From Ixodes scapularis (lineage: Eukaryota > Arthropoda > Arachnida > Ixodida > Ixodidae): DNA of 64,000 bases. Location of the stretch: assembly GCF_016920785.2 (NCBI RefSeq), contig NW_024609836.1, positions 8,462,018 to 8,526,017 of the forward strand, read 5' to 3'. The notes under the pieces were generated by a model that searched no databases, was not told where the DNA came from, and worked only from the letters and a program-made list of their open reading frames with translations. Below are positions 44,007 to 54,577 of the stretch, in pieces; position 1 is the first letter of the stretch, and each line of letters starts with the position of its first letter. The translations under genes and the position numbers were made by a program.

Positions 44007-44852
44007 TCAAGAAAGGTAGTACGTATTGGTAGCAACACTAGCGACGCCAACTTTCAGCGGCACTTTTCTGTATTTACAATCGTAATCTCGCACCGCGAGT
44101 TTTATTTTGTGTATATCAATCTCACTCGACGCGAATAGCGTGAGAACGCGGAGTTTCTTTAAGGTTAACACAAACTTATGTAACACGTCCGCGCAAAAGT
44201 CTTCTGCGTAATTAATTTCCAAATCTTCCAGTTCCGGCATACATATCAACAGCTCCGCGTAACAGGCGGGCAGTAGATCCCACACTTGCGACGCGTGCAG
44301 AGTCCGCAGGGTCGGTATACATAGTTTGTACAGGCCGCCGTTGGTAACGTGTATACAACACGACATGTTTAAATGGACGAGACGCGTATAATTAAATGTG
44401 TCCATGCTCGAATTGCTGAGACGCACACATCGCGTCACGTTTAAGCACGACAAGTTGGGCATACTATTCGTTGCGAACACCATGTCGGCATCGGTGACGT
44501 TGTCCAAACGCGTCAGGTTACACAGCACTCGACGATCCATGGTCAGGAGTCTGCCGAAGTTGTCGTAGAGGCCCCCGACGTTCACGTCGCACATCCGCGG
44601 CGGTAGAATAGTCCAATCAAAGCCTTGCACCAACTTGGCCTTGGAAACATGGCGCGTATCTATGCTCCGGTATTGACGTTTACTATATTTGCCGAGGTAC
44701 GCTGTGGCGTCTTTCCAGAGGGAAGCGTAATCTAAAACGCGTTTCCATCCTCGACAGACGAGCGCGAGCCGTCCCCTCTTTCCAGACTCGACGAACAGGA
44801 ACACGTACATCAACAACTCCGCGGGCAGGCGATCCATCGCGTCTAGTAGCAC
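44007..44852 (-). CDS. F-box protein with LRR-like repeats (281 aa)
   Basis: The N-terminal F-box (about residues 7-45: LPAELLMYVF, then LALVCRGWKRVL and LW) is textbook; after it come leucine-rich stretches (LTRLDNVTDADM, LNVTRCVRLSNSSM, LNMSCCIHVTNGGL) in the AMN1/FBXL style. F-box proteins link SKP1-cullin1 ligases to substrates. TATATAAG lies 21-28 bp before the ATG (44,873-44,880). It is divergent in sequence from the three F-box/LRR paralogues to its right. Frame intact. Confidence 0.85.
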   Translation of the reverse strand: MLLDAMDRLPAELLMYVFLFVESGKRGRLALVCRGWKRVLDYASLWKDATAYLGKYSKRQYRSIDTRHVSKAKLVQGFDWTILPPRMCDVNVGGLYDNFGRLLTMDRRVLCNLTRLDNVTDADMVFATNSMPNLSCLNVTRCVRLSNSSMDTFNYTRLVHLNMSCCIHVTNGGLYKLCIPTLRTLHASQVWDLLPACYAELLICMPELEDLEINYAEDFCADVLHKFVLTLKKLRVLTLFASSEIDIHKIKLAVRDYDCKYRKVPLKVGVASVATNTYYLS

Positions 44853-44872
44853 TTCCCAGTCTCGCGTCTCTA

Positions 44873-44880
44873 CTTATATA
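44873..44880 (-). promoter_or_regulatory. TATA box of the 281-aa F-box gene
   Basis: TATATAAG on the minus strand, 21-28 bp upstream of the ATG at 44,852, just before the end of the next gene (stop at 44,881). Confidence 0.6.
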
Positions 44881-45777
44881 TCACACCCGAACGGTGACGT
44901 CACGCCCATCCTTATCCGTAAACCGCACGACGACACTTCCATCACGACGAGAGTTCAGCTTCTCGAATATCGTAGTATCCTTTTCGTGGTCGCCACCGCA
45001 TCCACGTATGTCCAAAAGTTTGAAGCCGGCTGGGCAGGGGTCCACGAAGATTCCCATAATAAATTCGCAGTTCCGTGCAGAAACAGTCTCCAACCGAGGC
45101 AAATACTTGAACGCCAATACGATGGGCGCCTCCGATGCGGCCCGCACTCCGTCCATGATGAAAGTCTTCAGATTCAAAAAGAAACGCGAGGGATAACAGA
45201 TTTCGTACCCGTTCAAAAGCTGGCAGTAACTGAGATCCAGATGTTGTAAATTCGCATTCGGCATAGCCATCAGGACACCGAGCGTGATGTTCGAGTGCTT
45301 CAAACTCAAATATTCCAGATGCACCAGGTTTTTCAGTACGTCCTTCAAGCCTTGCGAACCGATTCCAGTACAACCATCTAGAGAAAGCCATTTTAAGGCA
45401 GTCAGGGGGGCAACAGTCTCCTTGACTGCAGAATTACTTAAACAGGTGCTACCGCTCAAGTCCAGATGGACTATTTTCACACAAGTGTCCAGACTCATGA
45501 CGTTGGTGGTGGTGTACAGTTTTGAAAGGTTCCGATAGCGCAACTTATACTTTTGCACGTGATTCCGCACGAAAAAAGAAACACACTGACGAACTTTCTC
45601 GATGTTGCGAATGCAGACGACGTCGTTCTTCCGGCGAGCGTAGATGACATCGCGCCATTTCGAACAGACACGAGAAGCTTTGCACTTAGAGGCGTCGTCC
45701 AAATTCACAAATACTTTTTCCAAAACTTCGTTCGGAAGAGAGTCGATCCGAGTGCGGGAGCGTAGCGTCGGAGCCAT
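44881..45777 (-). CDS. F-box/LRR protein (298 aa)
   Basis: F-box at residues ~10-50 (IDSLPNEVLEKVFVNLDD, then VCSKWRDVIYARR) followed by FBXL-type leucine-rich repeats (LDLSGSTCLSNSA, LSLDGCTGIGSQGL, LSLKHSNITLGVL, LDLSYCQLLNGY, LDIRGCGGD). I chose the start MAPTLRSRTR at 45,777, although the frame is open to 45,840, because a TATA box (45,804-45,813) lies inside the longer version and the paralogues start with the same residues. Frame intact. Predicted to act as an SCF substrate adaptor. Confidence 0.87.
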   Translation of the reverse strand: MAPTLRSRTRIDSLPNEVLEKVFVNLDDASKCKASRVCSKWRDVIYARRKNDVVCIRNIEKVRQCVSFFVRNHVQKYKLRYRNLSKLYTTTNVMSLDTCVKIVHLDLSGSTCLSNSAVKETVAPLTALKWLSLDGCTGIGSQGLKDVLKNLVHLEYLSLKHSNITLGVLMAMPNANLQHLDLSYCQLLNGYEICYPSRFFLNLKTFIMDGVRAASEAPIVLAFKYLPRLETVSARNCEFIMGIFVDPCPAGFKLLDIRGCGGDHEKDTTIFEKLNSRRDGSVVVRFTDKDGRDVTVRV

Positions 45778-45803
45778 GTCTGCAAGAAATTTCGACACAA
45801 CCA

Positions 45804-45813
45804 CCTTATATAG
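45804..45813 (-). promoter_or_regulatory. TATA box of F-box/LRR gene at 45,777
   Basis: CTATATAAGG on the minus strand, 27-36 bp upstream of the chosen ATG. The same box with the same flank (CACCAGACTATATAAGG) precedes the next paralogue at 46,797-46,806. Confidence 0.65.
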
Positions 45814-45873
45814 TCTGGTGGGTGGAGCCTTCTCCATCACGTGTCATGGTTCCAACACCACCATTTATTATAT

Positions 45874-46764
45874 TCATATGCTAACGTCACTGTCAATCGG
45901 CGTCGTGAAACGCACTAAGACACTCCCGTCACGGCGAGAGTTGATGGCGTCAAATATAGTGGTATCGATTTCGTGTCTACCATCACATCCACGTATGTCC
46001 AGGAGTTTGAAACCGACCGGACAGGGGGTCTTGACGATGCCTTTAACCAATTTGCAATTCCGCACAGAAAGAGTCTCCAAACAAGACAAATAAATAAACG
46101 CCATTTCGATTACTTCGTCCGACACGTCCTGCACTCCGTCAAGGATCAAAGTCTTCAGATTAAGGAAACAACACACGGGGTATTGCACGGAGTAATTGTC
46201 CAGAAACTGACAATAGCTCAGGTCCAGATATTGTAAATTCATGCGCGGCATATAAATCAGGACACCGAATGTGACGTTGCCGTGCTTCAGACTCAAATGT
46301 TCGAGTTTCACCATTTTTTCCAGTACGTACCTCAAACCGTGTAAGTCGATTCCCGTACAGCCATCTAGAGAGAGCCATTTGAGTGAAGTCAAACGGGCGA
46401 AACTCTTCTTGAATGCGGTATCGATTACGCAGGTGCTACCGCTCAGGTCCAAATGCACTATTTTTACACGAGTGTTGAGATTCATGACACTGACGGTTTT
46501 GTGAAGTTCCGAAAGGGTCTGGTAGCGCAACTTATACTTTTGCACGCGATTCCGCACGAAAAAAGAAACGCACTGACGAACTTTCTCGATGTTGCGAATG
46601 CAGACGACGTCGTTCTTCCGGCGAGCGTAGATGACATCGCGCCATTTCGAACAGACGCAAGAAGCTTTGCACTTAGAGGCGTCGTCCAAATTCACAAACA
46701 CTTTTTCCAAAACTTCGTTCGGAAGAGAGTCGATCCGAGTACGGGAGCGTAGCGTCGGAGCCAT
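45874..46764 (-). CDS. F-box/LRR protein, paralogue (296 aa)
   Basis: The first ~70 residues are nearly identical to those of the 298-aa neighbour; the LRR part is diverged (LDLSGSTCVIDTAF, LSLDGCTGIDLHGL, LDLSYCQFLDNYS), which suggests the same ligase docking but different substrates. TATA box at 46,797-46,806. Frame intact. Confidence 0.87.
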   Translation of the reverse strand: MAPTLRSRTRIDSLPNEVLEKVFVNLDDASKCKASCVCSKWRDVIYARRKNDVVCIRNIEKVRQCVSFFVRNRVQKYKLRYQTLSELHKTVSVMNLNTRVKIVHLDLSGSTCVIDTAFKKSFARLTSLKWLSLDGCTGIDLHGLRYVLEKMVKLEHLSLKHGNVTFGVLIYMPRMNLQYLDLSYCQFLDNYSVQYPVCCFLNLKTLILDGVQDVSDEVIEMAFIYLSCLETLSVRNCKLVKGIVKTPCPVGFKLLDIRGCDGRHEIDTTIFDAINSRRDGSVLVRFTTPIDSDVSI

Positions 46765-46796
46765 GTTTGTAAGTAGAAAACTAGTCGTGTACTAGA

Positions 46797-46806
46797 CCTT
46801 ATATAG
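46797..46806 (-). promoter_or_regulatory. TATA box of F-box/LRR gene at 46,764
   Basis: CTATATAAGG on the minus strand, 33-42 bp upstream of the ATG. Confidence 0.65.
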
Positions 46807-47015
46807 TCTGGTGGGTGGAGACTTCTCTCACATAATACATCACGTGTCCGATAAATGTCGACCACCACGTGCTAAATTATCACAGGACACAATGTATCAG
46901 ATAAAAGTGTTTATTATAATCTCACTGGGGAGTATAGCCGTATCAAACAAGACAAACCGTATCAGATAAAACCATATGAACAGGTCAAAATTAACAACCA
47001 CCGCGTGATAAGTTC

Positions 47016-47464
47016 TCATACTCTGATGTTGACGTCACTGTCAGAAGGCGTCGTAAAACGCACAAGAAGGCTACCGTCGCGACGCCGGTTGATACCGTTG
47101 AAGATGGTAGTGTTCGGTTCGTATCTGCCTCCACATTTGCGTATGTCCAAGATCTCGAGAGTTTCGGGACAGTGTGTGGTGACGTGACCGTAAACCGACT
47201 CGCAGTTCTGTGCCGATAACTTCTTCAGATGCGGTATGTGGGTGAACGCGAGAAAGAGGACCACGTCTGTCACACCCCCCAGTCCGTCCACGATCAAGGT
47301 CTTCAGAGTAACGAAGAATTCCGCGATGTACCGTAGATCGACTTCGTCCAAATCCGGGCAGTATCCAATGTCCAGGTACTGTAGCTTCTTGAGTCTGTTC
47401 GCCATATCGCATAGAACAGACCGCGTGATGTTGGTGTAACGCACACTCAGATGTTCCAGATTAA
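47016..47464 (-). pseudogene. F-box/LRR gene 4, C-terminal part, split by a transposon
   Basis: The LRR half of a fourth paralogue (LSVRYTNITRSVL, LDIGYCPDLDEVDL, LDIRKCGGRYE). It begins directly at the TTAA edge of the element at 47,465-49,851. Its N-terminal half is at 49,848-50,299. The two halves are in the same frame with respect to the single TTAA, so the insertion alone breaks the gene. Confidence 0.9.
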
Positions 47465-49851
47465 AGGGATTGTCCGGTCAAATTTTGTATTCGAAAAAAC
47501 AATTGGATATCATTGTTATTGCCTCGAGAAGCATCGTACGTGCAATATCCGAATTTTATATGCCCCTCTGCGTGAGTAATTGAATTTATAGTGCTCATAT
47601 CGCATTCTAGCGTAAACGCTTCTTTCGTTGGCAACATTGAAGCTCTGACGTCACAAAACACAAAGCGAGCATTTTTGTCTCGTTGTTTGCCTGCGAGTGA
47701 ACGCTTCAGCGTGCTTCGTTTTTGTTGTTGTGCTCGACTTGTTTCGTGGTTGGGTGAGATTTTTGTTGCGCGGTTGGGTGCCACAACCACCGGGCAGCAT
47801 ATGCGAGCCAAGACATGACGTTCCACACTTTTCCGCGAGACGTGCAGTGACGAGCAAAGTGGATCGTCGTCGTGCGTAGGGACTGGGTTCCCGTCCAGAT
47901 CGAGATCCTGTTTATGCAGCATTCATCTCACAGAAGAAAGCTACGAGCTGAGCTCTCAGCGGACAGACTGCTTGTAAGCTGAGGTGTGATGCTGTGCCAA
48001 CGATATTAAACTACGTCCACCCACTCCTCGCCCAAATCGGATCAGTCAATTTAGGTCTGTTCGATTCGCCTGAACTGGCTGAACTAGTTCGGAGGTGCAG
48101 GAACTGGTGCATTCGATTCAACCGTAAGTTGCACGACCACTGCACTGGCGCGTCCGATTCATCCCAGTTCTGAACGAGTTCAGACCCAGTTCCTCAAAAC
48201 CTTGCACCGGCTCCGGACTCGGTTCAGCGTCCGTGCAGAAGCAGACGGCAAGAGCAGACGGCGATAGCAGAACTCCTCGTCCGCCTCTGCTCGCGGTGCC
48301 ATTTTTCGCAGCGCTTGCTCAAATGTCTGCGATGTTTAACAATAACGCCCATACGGAGGTTGCATTTCCTCTCATTTATGATAATAACGTACCCGCGGTG
48401 GACGCGGAATTGAGATCCTAACCGAGGGAAGGAATTTGCTTGATTATTATATTCTAAAAGCGTTTTAGGCACCTGCTCGCGTAGGTTTGGCTCCCTGTGG
48501 TGAGTGTTGAAATATTGGCTCACGTAAATTGTTTCTTTTTGATGCTATGTTGGGATCCACAGTGTTGATATTCTTACTTACAGACACGGGAAAGCTATTG
48601 CCCTCTTGATAGTCTCCGCCTTCAGTTGCTCTTGGATGCATATTGACGACTCCGATTCATTGCAGAGGTCCGGGATTTAGTGCGTTGGCACTCGCATGTC
48701 CCCGTAGCTGAGCATAATACTGCATGCTTTGTCCGCTGGTATCTGTGGACGCCCACTAACGGGCCTGGGAAAAACACCGAGAATCGGTATTTTTTTGCCG
48801 ATTCTCGCTTTAACTTGACGCCAAAGTTACGGTCGATAATTGTCTTGGCCAAGACGTACGCTATCGTCAGGCCTTCGCCTTCGAGGTGACCAGTATACCG
48901 ACCGCGCGCTGCCGCCAGTGACTCCCGACGCAAAATCATCCTGATGCCGCGAACCTATCGTCGAAGTGCAAAGATTCCCTTTGAGGGGCATTTGCCACTA
49001 CCTTCTTGACTTGTAACCGACTATAGTTCAGAACTTCCTGGCCGAATCGAACAGACCTTGATTATGCAGCGAAACCGAAACCAACAGCTTGGCCATCTCG
49101 AAATGATACCAGAGGTTGTATTTAGCACGCGTGCAGCCCGATATCTGTTTGACCCGCGTGTGAAAATGGAGCGTAGCTACGATTCATCAAGCTCGTCCAA
49201 GTCAAGTGACGAGTCCGACATGCATTTGAACGGTTCGCCGTTTGCCTTCGACCCGCGGACGTCGCCACTGAGGGAATGACCCGCAGCCTCATCACCGATC
49301 CAGTGGATCCGCCGAAAGGTGTTCCCAGATGCCGCTTCGTGTACCTAAGTGCCGCTTCAGAGGCGAAATCTGCATCTTTTGCTTTGCAAGCGCCCCTAGT
49401 TCGATCGGCGTCCGTCGCAGTTGTGTTTGCTCGAAACGGCATACGTTTGCTCGAAGCTTATGGCTCTCTGCGAGTAACATCCCGCTAAAAGGCGTGACTT
49501 TTTTTGCACGTGCTTGGGAACTGCATTAAAAGAACCGTATTTTAGTAGGGTAGTGCCTAGGAGACTATATAATTCGAAACAAAATACAAAACATCCATCG
49601 ACCAACGCTTGTTATCCCGACCATCCGACAAACCTTTGCGTTTTGTGACGTCACGCAGCACCTACGGATGTCAGCCATTGACACTGGCGAAATTCGGGGT
49701 GCAGTTTCGTACATAGGATCATGAAAGGTTTACTTAATAACGGGAGATCATATATCAAAATAAAAATGACGTTTGTCTATATGAAGGCTCCCTCGACGTG
49801 ACGAGCGCAAGAACTTAAGTACTTTCGGTTTCGACCGGACAATCCCTTTAA
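47465..49851. mobile_element. TTAA-flanked transposon (piggyBac-type, non-autonomous), 2.4 kb
   Basis: TTAA (47,461-47,464 and 49,848-49,851) borders exact inverted ends. Including the TTAA the left end is TTAAAGGGATTGTCCGGTC and the right end is its perfect inverse (49,833-49,851). Subterminal inverted matches (TGACGTCACAAAAC near 47,647; GTTTTGTGACGTCA near 49,640) support one element. It holds only short frames, none like a piggyBac transposase; the minus-strand frame at 47,461-47,922 (153 codons) is unidentified. A small hairpin (GAGAATCGG...CCGATTCTC) lies near 48,779. It interrupts a viral F-box gene, so it moved after integration. Confidence 0.88.
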
Positions 49852-50299
49852 TCAACCAGCGATACATGATCTCGAATGAGCTGGAGCTGATTTCCGTACA
49901 ACGATCCAGACTGAGCCATTTGAGTTTGGTGAGATATCCGATTTTCTTGAACTTGGTGTCGTCAAGAGCCATGCTGTCGCTCAAGTCCAAATGCAATATT
50001 TTCACGTACATGGCGAAATACATGATGCCAATGTGACTGGTGCCATCCACGCCATCGTCGACGAACTTGAACTTATGTACTTCGTTCTTCACGAAAAACT
50101 TGTAGTTACGAATCACACTGTTGATGGTTCGAATGAAGACGACGTCGTTCTTACGGTGAGCGTAGACGATGTCGCGCCAGGCACGGCACACACACGAAAC
50201 TCGGCACTTGGAACGGTCGTCTAGATACTCGAACACTTTTTGGAGCATTTCGGCCGGAAGCCAACCGATGCGAGCACGGGAACGTAGCGTCGGAGCCAT
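49848..50299 (-). pseudogene. F-box/LRR gene 4, N-terminal part, split by a transposon
   Basis: Starts with MAPTLRSRAR like its paralogues, then an F-box (LPAEMLQKVFEYLDD, VCRAWRDIVYAHR) and the first LRRs up to LSLDRCTEISSSSF, ending at the transposon edge. The open frame runs on into the element to 49,748, giving a chimeric tail. The frame is also open upstream to 50,332, but the paralogue starts favour 50,299. Confidence 0.9.
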
Positions 50300-50528
50300 G
50301 TCTCGAAAGCGTTCGCCAAATAAAACCCGCACGGACTGATCCCCACAGTAGTCGGCAGATGCGTTATGTACTCGATAAACGTGTCCTCCACCCTCGACGT
50401 CGCACCCCTCGTTTCATACGAAAGGGGTGGTGACTACGATGATCAAGCGTTCCTAAGGCCAATCCCTCACTCAATGGCAACGAACCTCTATATCTCGATA
50501 TAGATAACAAATTGGGAGCGAAGCGGAT

Positions 50529-52797
50529 ATGCTTCGTTTTGAGAAAGTCGCCCCTCCCCATCCGCCGCCACGATAAACACAGACCGCTTTTTCCGCACGA
50601 ATTGTCGGCGGACGCCGACTTTTACCTACTAGAACCTCAAGAACACGCGATCGTTCCGCAACAACTGATCGTTCGAAAAGACACGGACGGTCGCGGCGGT
50701 GGTTACGTGTATATCGCGGACGCCGACAGCAAAAATTCTCTGCACCCTGGACTACTTCTATTCGTTATACAACCGCGTCGACGTCTCCGATCGCAACCCG
50801 TGGTCCGTATCAAGCGCCACCGGCACGTATCCCGCCTGTCGGTCGCTGGCCAACGGTCTGTTCTGGGAGAAGATGATCTCCGGTGGCGTGAAGAACAAGA
50901 ACCTATATTACGCCAAAGAACTAAGCGAGCGCGTCTTCGACGGTAGCGAATCACTTTACGACGCGGACGTCAAGTCGCAAAAGATCGACGTGTCGGCATT
51001 CACGTTCGGAGTGGCCATGGCATTCGTCGTCGACGAGGCTCTCGGACGCCACGTTTCCGAAGATTATTGGATCTACACTGCGTTGTTCGGCCGCACTCAC
51101 ACGTCCGAAGAAGCACACGAAGTTCTCTGGTCGTTCGTCAGCACGAGAAGACAGTGCGACATACCGCATACCGCCATGCGTCTGGTGTTTGGACGCAGAG
51201 TGTACAGTCTGATGATACAGGGTATGGACTTCTTTAATCGCGTCTTCCGAGGTAGCAACAACTGCTACGACGAGTTGGTGGTAGCTGGCTCTTCTCACGT
51301 CAAGGCTGAGTTTGACCAAGTGGACGCTTGTGGGCGAGTCTATCCCTTTATGCGCTTGAAAGCGGCGAATTTCCAAGACCAAGATGCCAACAAACGAGGC
51401 CTCGCCGTCCTCGGCTACGAACGGAGCATCATGTCTTCGGTACCTGACAAGATCGATTTGGACAAAGCGTACACACTATACAAGTCTTACGTGGACGATT
51501 GGCTTTATTACCTGTACACTCCACATTCGACGACGTTTCCAAAAGCCGGCGTTGGAAATCTGCCACACACGACGGACCACGAAATCAACTTTCTAACTCC
51601 AGCACTGGGCAACTCTACTTATTCCACGCATTCGTGTCAGCCGTGGTCGGTACGACCGAAAGATTTATCATTCACGCTGCGGGACTCTACAAACAACAAG
51701 ATCTTGGCGTTATTCTACAGCCCCGCGGACGCATTGAAAGTGCTTCTTACGAAATCGGTTTCACGTGCTCGCGTCTACCCGGTGTGGATACCGGTTTTCC
51801 ACTCGGCCGTGAAGGCCGTCCCCGGAGCGACTAACGAAGACGTTGTCGACGCGATACTCACGAAAAATACGTACAAGTCTATATTCCACCTGATCGTGGC
51901 AAACACCGTGCGCACAGCCTACGTGTACGGTAGCGGTGACGCTGTGGAGCAAGTAAAGGACATGAAGATAACGCCGGAGATGCGCCGTCTAGCAATAAAC
52001 GTTACGTACGCATGTTGCAACTACGACTGGTTGGATTTTTGTCTCGAAGCGCATCGCAAGGGATATCTGGGTCGACCCGTGGCGGTGGTTAACGGACCGA
52101 ATAATCTGATCAAATTCATGATAGCCAAGACCGCCGTAGACGAAGAAAACGGTCGGTACCCGACGGTTCGTCATGCTACGACTTGTCTAATTCGCGCATA
52201 TACAACCAATTCACCGAAGAAGTGCTCTTGAGTTATTACGGAAGAAACCTTTATTCGCGCATAACTAGCGCCCTGCCTCATCTGGACCCTTCGACCATGG
52301 CTGGCAAAGCGCAAGGCGCCGACGGCAACGACCTTCCACTCCCCATACACGTGTACATGTCTGTGGCGTACGATCGCATGCGCGACGACAAATTCGCATC
52401 GGCGTTAAAAATGGCCGAAAGAATCGACTCGACACAATATCAAACGACGGCGCGAATCAACCAAGGCTACGTCGTGGACACTTGGGACGTAACAAACTTG
52501 TGGACTGTGGACTCCATGCTGAAATCAGCACCCAACATGCAATCCATCGTGACCAGAGACGTGTTTCTATGCAACCAGTTCGTTTCTAATACCGCTCTGC
52601 GCATTTTCCTGTCGAGATGTCGCTGGACGATCGCCGACGACATTCGCGTGATGATCCCGCTCAATTCGGATTTTCTCAAGATACTTATTTGCGATAGCGC
52701 CGACTCGATGAGTACTTCGGCTCGAGACGCCTTAAAACGAAACATGGAACAAGTGTCGACTATGGTAGCGCCGTTAATGATTAACCCCAAATACTGA
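50529..52797 (+). pseudogene. Unidentified large viral gene (~750 codons), frameshifted, chimeric 3' end
   Basis: The first ATG is at 50,529, but coding-like sequence moves between frames: an initial short frame, then the frame open from 50,512 (LFPHELSADADFYLLEP), a change at the A run near 50,733 into the 510-codon frame, and another change near 52,172 into the last frame. So at least two or three indels are present. The last ~75 codons, from 52,575, are the end of the 671-aa gene, joined in frame by the 2-kb duplication, and even these end early (CGA-to-TGA). No family recognised. A palindromic TATATCTCGATATA (50,491-50,504) lies ~25 bp upstream. Confidence 0.75.
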
Positions 52798-54577
52798 CAA
52801 CATGTCGTGGGACAATAAAAACTCTGGTAGACGGACCAAACGTCCCGGTAACCAATTATTTCCACTTGTACGGACGAGATGTTAAGACGCGTACCGTTGG
52901 CCGAAGAGAGCAAACCCGCTCTGAGCGATTATTTACAGACGCACCTTGATTTGAGCGTGTCCATACCGACAAAACTATGGATATGCATCGCAAAATATTT
53001 CAGTACGAGAACGACCACCAAAGACGACGACTGTGGCACCGCCTTTAACGTCGTGTTCACGTACAAGGCGCCCGTTGTCAATTCGATTGTGGTGGACGTT
53101 GTGAATTTTCTTAACGTGACGAAAACGCTACGCGTTCACGACGTCATCTGCACCAAGAACCACGTGTACCTGTACGTACGCAAACAACCAGGCGCCAACA
53201 AGGACGTGCTGCACTTCGTCGACCGAGTGATTTCCGATTACGTCAACGGCGGCATCAACGTACCCATGGATGACGAAGACGCCGAGAACGGACGCGACGT
53301 TCATCCAGGAGACAGTCCGTTATGTTATCGAGGTTTGTACGAGGTACTCGTTCCGTTGACCGTTCTGGTGAGCAAACTCAAACCGAAGGAAAACGGACAG
53401 TACCTTTCCCAGAACTTATACTGCGAAAAACATTGGATGTATTTACACAACCTCGTGGTGTCTCGTTTGGTGGATTTCTTTTATTACATCGACATTGCAC
53501 GCACACCCGTCAATTCCACGTACGGTATTTATTCCGTCAAATACTACGCTTCCGGCAAACCACTATGCAAATAAAAATTCCGCTTCCGCTTGCTTGCTAT
53601 CCAGGCTTTGCATTATTGTCTGAAACTCGTCAATTCGCACGGTGGCGAGTCGCTTTCTCGTGAGTTCGTAACAACGGCGCAGCGCGTTCGTGGTGAACAT
53701 GCGCGCCCATTCCGAACTCTCGAGAAATAACGAGCATGCTTTGCGCGGGTCCGCTTCTTCCGCCAGCACGCACAGGCAATTGTCGCGATAGTGTTTGTAC
53801 GCAGCACACACGGCTTCCAAGTTCTCCCAGTTTGCGTAGTTCGTTTCGTATTGCACGGCGCCCATTAAGAACATGCCATTTAGGACGCGGACTGCGTCGG
53901 CGACGGACGACGAGTACGCGTGTGGTTCGGCCGAAATGCCCTTCGATTCGATTCTCTTCACCAGAATCGAGGAAGCGCACGAGGTCTTCCACGGACAAGA
54001 TCGACACTCGTCGCTGCCACATGTCCCCTTTTTTGGACATGAAGTCCGTCGGCGGCACGTACCACGCGAGCCTATCGTCGTAGCACGTGTACAGCGTCAC
54101 CCAATAGAGTAACTTGACGTAGCGTTCCGACCATTTCTTTACCATTTCACCGACTCTAGCCGCCTTCCATCGCTTGTTTTGTTGGCCGCGACGACGCTTC
54201 GTAGCCGCCCTCTCGTCACCGACTAGCGTTCGAAGCGTCGCGCGCAAAACGTCCAGGAATTCCGTGCATTCGCGCGTGGCAGTTAACATGCCGCTAATCA
54301 TGTTTACGTTTTTCGAAACCTGCATTTTGGCACTTATCACGACCGGCAACATTTCGAAGCCGCCGTACAAAAGCTACGGTACGACGTAACACATCGGAGA
54401 CGGATATTTGACTCCGCCCAAAAAGCGACCGAAGAAATCTTCCCGCAGGTGATAATAACCTCGCTCGCGACACGGTGCCGGATTGTCCACGAGATGCACC
54501 GTCACCACTGGAGCCTCTTCCGGCCTCTCGCTTTCCAGATTGTTTCCGTACTTGTAGGAGCGTTTTAGCTTGCGAGA
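52575..54577. repeat. 2.0-kb segmental duplication, copy B
   Basis: Direct repeat of 41,417-43,426, 7 bp shorter (a 2-bp and a 5-bp deletion). The repeats lie 11.16 kb apart and bracket the F-box cluster. Confidence 0.92.
52879..53574 (+). CDS. Unidentified 231-aa viral protein, copy B
   Basis: Same protein as at 41,723-42,418 with a single Cys217-to-Tyr change. Frame intact. Convergent overlap with the XRN-like gene, as in copy A. Confidence 0.8.
   Translation: MLRRVPLAEESKPALSDYLQTHLDLSVSIPTKLWICIAKYFSTRTTTKDDDCGTAFNVVFTYKAPVVNSIVVDVVNFLNVTKTLRVHDVICTKNHVYLYVRKQPGANKDVLHFVDRVISDYVNGGINVPMDDEDAENGRDVHPGDSPLCYRGLYEVLVPLTVLVSKLKPKENGQYLSQNLYCEKHWMYLHNLVVSRLVDFFYYIDIARTPVNSTYGIYSVKYYASGKPLCK

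Noticed and set aside
45778..45840. The longer start (21 extra codons) of the 298-aa F-box/LRR protein
   Set aside because: A TATA box lies within those codons and the paralogues start at the later Met.
49058..49279. Short frames inside the TTAA element as viral genes
   Set aside because: They lie between exact transposon ends, show no motif and differ in base use from the viral genes.
52183..52797. A separate 204-codon gene starting at 52,183
   Set aside because: It starts with TTG and continues the 50.5-kb gene after a frameshift; its last third is the duplicated end of the 671-aa gene.
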